Positions 62,299 through 64,000 of a stretch of DNA of 64,000 nt are shown here, piece after piece. A program made the translations under genes and the position numbers. Numbering within the stretch: the stretch's first letter is position 1; every line of letters starts with the position of its first letter. The DNA comes from Agromyces sp. Marseille-P2726 (GTDB taxonomy: Bacteria; Actinomycetota; Actinomycetes; Actinomycetales; Microbacteriaceae): positions 1-64,000 of the forward strand of contig NZ_CADDWM010000011.1 in the NCBI RefSeq assembly GCF_902809835.1, read 5' to 3'. Below the pieces are notes generated by a model. That model did no database searches and was not told the origin of the DNA. It saw nothing but the letters and a program-made list of their open reading frames with translations.

Positions 62299-63897
62299 GT
62301 GACCGAAGCGACTGACGGCCCCGACCTCTCCACGACCGCCGGCAAGCTCGCCGACCTGAAGCTCCGATATCACGAGGCCGTGACCGCGAGCGGCGAGGCG
62401 GCCATCGAGAAGCAGCACGCCAAGGGCAAGATGACGGCTCGCGAACGCATCGCCGAACTGCTCGATCCCGGCTCGTTCGTCGAGCTCGACGAGTTCGTGC
62501 GTCACCGCACGCACGCGTTCGGCATGGATGCCAAGCGGCCGTACGGCGACGCGGTGGTCACGGGCACGGGCACCATCCACGGTCGGCACGTGGCCGTCTA
62601 CTCGCAGGACTTCACGATCTTCGGCGGCTCGCTCGGCGAGGTGGCCGGCGAGAAGATCATCAAGGTCATGGAGCTCGCCCTCAAGATCGGCGTCCCGATC
62701 ATCGGCATCCTCGACTCGGGCGGCGCCCGCATCCAAGAGGGCGTGGTCGCGTTGGGCAAGTACGGCGAGATCTTCCGGCGCAACACCGCGGCATCCGGAG
62801 TCATCCCGCAGATCTCCATCGTCTGCGGCCCGGCCGCGGGTGGTGCCGTCTACTCGCCCGCGCTCACCGACTTCGTGATCATGGTCGACAAGACGAGCCA
62901 GATGTTCGTCACCGGCCCCGACGTGATCAAGACCGTCACCGGCGAGGACGTCGGCATGGAGGAGCTCGGCGGCGCGCTCACGCACAACACGATCTCGGGC
63001 GTCGCCCATTACCTCGCGAGCGACGAGTCCGACGCGCTCGACTACGCGCGCACGCTGGTCGCATTCCTGCCCGACAACAACATGACGGATGCCCCGGTGT
63101 ACGACGCCGAGGTCGAACTCGAGATCACCGACGACGACCGTCGTCTCAACACGATCATTCCCGACTCCCCCAACCAGCCGTACGACATGCACACGATCAT
63201 CGAGGGCATCGTCGACCACGGCGACTTCCTCGAGGTCCAGCCGCTGTTCGCGCCCAACATCGTGGTGGGCTTCGCCCGCATCGAGGGTCGCTCGGTGGGC
63301 ATCATCGCGAATCAGCCGAGCCAGATGGCGGGCACGCTGAACATCGCCGCGGGCGAGAAGGCGAGCCGGTTCGTGCGGTTCTGCGACGCGTTCTCCATCC
63401 CGATCCTCACCCTCGTCGACGTGCCGGGCTATCTGCCGGGCACCGATCAGGAGTGGACCGGAGTCATCCGCCGCGGCGCGAAGCTGCTCTACGCGTACGC
63501 GGAGGCGACCGTGCCGCTCGTCACGGTCATCACCCGCAAGGCCTACGGCGGCGCGTACATCGTCATGGGCTCGAAGCAGCTCGGCGCCGACATCAACCTG
63601 GCCTGGCCCACGGCGGAGATCGCGGTCATGGGCGGCCAGGGCGCCGTGAACATCCTCTACCGCGGCGAGATCAAGCGCGCCGAGGAGGCGGGCGAGGATG
63701 TCGCGGCGGTGCGCACGAAGCTGGCGAACGAGTACACCTACAACGTGGCGTCGCCATTCCTGGCTGCCGAGCGCGGCGAACTCGATGGCGTCATCGAACC
63801 TGCGGCGACCCGCGTCTCGGTCGTGAAGGCGCTCCGAGCGCTGCGCACCAAGCGCGCCAGCCTGCCGCCCAAGAAGCACGGGAACATCCCACTCTAG
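62299..63897 (+). CDS. accD5: Acyl-CoA carboxylase beta subunit (carboxyltransferase)
   Basis: 532 residues from GTG 62299. Crotonase-fold carboxyltransferase with both halves intact: [39 protein letters not shown], the oxyanion [16 protein letters not shown], and the C-terminal [20 protein letters not shown] and [13 protein letters not shown]. It transfers carboxyl from biotin carrier to acetyl- or propionyl-CoA for fatty acid or branched-chain synthesis. The accD5 symbol follows its position beside birA and a small epsilon subunit; acyl preference is not certain. A start at 62266 would cross the -10 box and is rejected. Confidence 0.93.
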   Translation: MTEATDGPDLSTTAGKLADLKLRYHEAVTASGEAAIEKQHAKGKMTARERIAELLDPGSFVELDEFVRHRTHAFGMDAKRPYGDAVVTGTGTIHGRHVAVYSQDFTIFGGSLGEVAGEKIIKVMELALKIGVPIIGILDSGGARIQEGVVALGKYGEIFRRNTAASGVIPQISIVCGPAAGGAVYSPALTDFVIMVDKTSQMFVTGPDVIKTVTGEDVGMEELGGALTHNTISGVAHYLASDESDALDYARTLVAFLPDNNMTDAPVYDAEVELEITDDDRRLNTIIPDSPNQPYDMHTIIEGIVDHGDFLEVQPLFAPNIVVGFARIEGRSVGIIANQPSQMAGTLNIAAGEKASRFVRFCDAFSIPILTLVDVPGYLPGTDQEWTGVIRRGAKLLYAYAEATVPLVTVITRKAYGGAYIVMGSKQLGADINLAWPTAEIAVMGGQGAVNILYRGEIKRAEEAGEDVAAVRTKLANEYTYNVASPFLAAERGELDGVIEPAATRVSVVKALRALRTKRASLPPKKHGNIPL

Positions 63898-63905
63898 GGA
63901 GCATG

Positions 63906-64000
63906 ATGGAATCCGACCGCGTCTCCGCGCCCGATGCCGCCGCCAGGGGCGTCGACCTCCGATTCGTGACCCGACAGGTCACCGAACAGGAAGCCGCCGC
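63906..64000 (+). CDS. accE5: Acyl-CoA carboxylase epsilon subunit, cut by window end
   Basis: Starts 8 bases after accD with AGGGAG upstream (ATG 63903 is one codon earlier). The visible 31 residues (MESDRVSAPDAAARG, then VDLRFVTRQVTEQEA) resemble the LRVVRGxPTxEE start of small epsilon subunits that stabilise actinobacterial acyl-CoA carboxylases. The rest lies beyond the window, so the call relies partly on position. Confidence 0.7.
   Translation, partial: MESDRVSAPDAAARGVDLRFVTRQVTEQEAA

Overview
The window is high-GC actinobacterial DNA. Family content, gene order and recurrent GCATCC/GGATGC codon contexts suggest a member of the Microbacteriaceae (Agromyces-like); this is inference, since no rRNA is present. 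It carries about 57 protein genes. I found no tRNA, rRNA, CRISPR array, insertion sequence or confident riboswitch. Coding density is very high: the longest gene-free stretch is under 200 bases, and ATGA, GTGA and even CTAG overlaps are common. Many starts look leaderless, with a TANNNT -10 hexamer 6-9 bases before the start codon. Bases 1-52 are an exact inverted copy of bases 159-210, so the left end is probably a fold-back assembly artefact and the first gene is cut off.

Layout. (1) 53-7279: a MoxR/DUF58 module (membrane protein, DUF4129, DUF4350, MoxR ATPase, DUF58, SpoIIM-like, RDD) in the order I recall for M. tuberculosis Rv3689-Rv3695. (2) 7382-19723: a core block with ahcY, manB, DUF3499, a zincin-like protein, DUF5719, a large membrane glycosyltransferase, whiB2, galE, a GlxA-type AraC regulator and manA; many of these sit near one another in mycobacteria. 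(3) 19800-54702, with an LCP transferase at 54787-56157: a large surface-glycan locus. (4) 56154-64000: a second core block (purE, purK, GtrA, PH-domain protein, birA, accD, accE) matching my recollection of Rv3275c-Rv3281, interrupted by a glycosyltransferase between purE and purK and a DarT-like gene between gtrA and the PH gene.

How the glycan genes may work together. rmlA/rmlC and rmlB/rmlD make dTDP-L-rhamnose. Two GalE epimerases, Glf and a GlfT2-like polymerase make and use UDP-galactofuranose. A nucleotide-sugar dehydrogenase plus an oxidoreductase/aminotransferase/acetyltransferase trio look like a route to a diacetamido uronic acid sugar nucleotide. GT2 and GT4 enzymes and a four-member paralogous glycosyltransferase family would assemble repeat units. 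A Wzx-type flippase and a PglK-like ABC transporter would flip lipid-linked intermediates. Two O-antigen ligase/polymerase-like proteins, an acyltransferase and the LCP protein would polymerise, decorate and attach the product to the wall.

The least explained content is the paralogous glycosyltransferase family at 30539-39299, the orphan DarT-like protein at 59779-60621, the palindrome inside the whiB2 promoter, a 12-codon leaderless leader ORF at 34474-34512, and a decamer (GCGGCATCCG/CGGATGCCGC) present at least 22 times.
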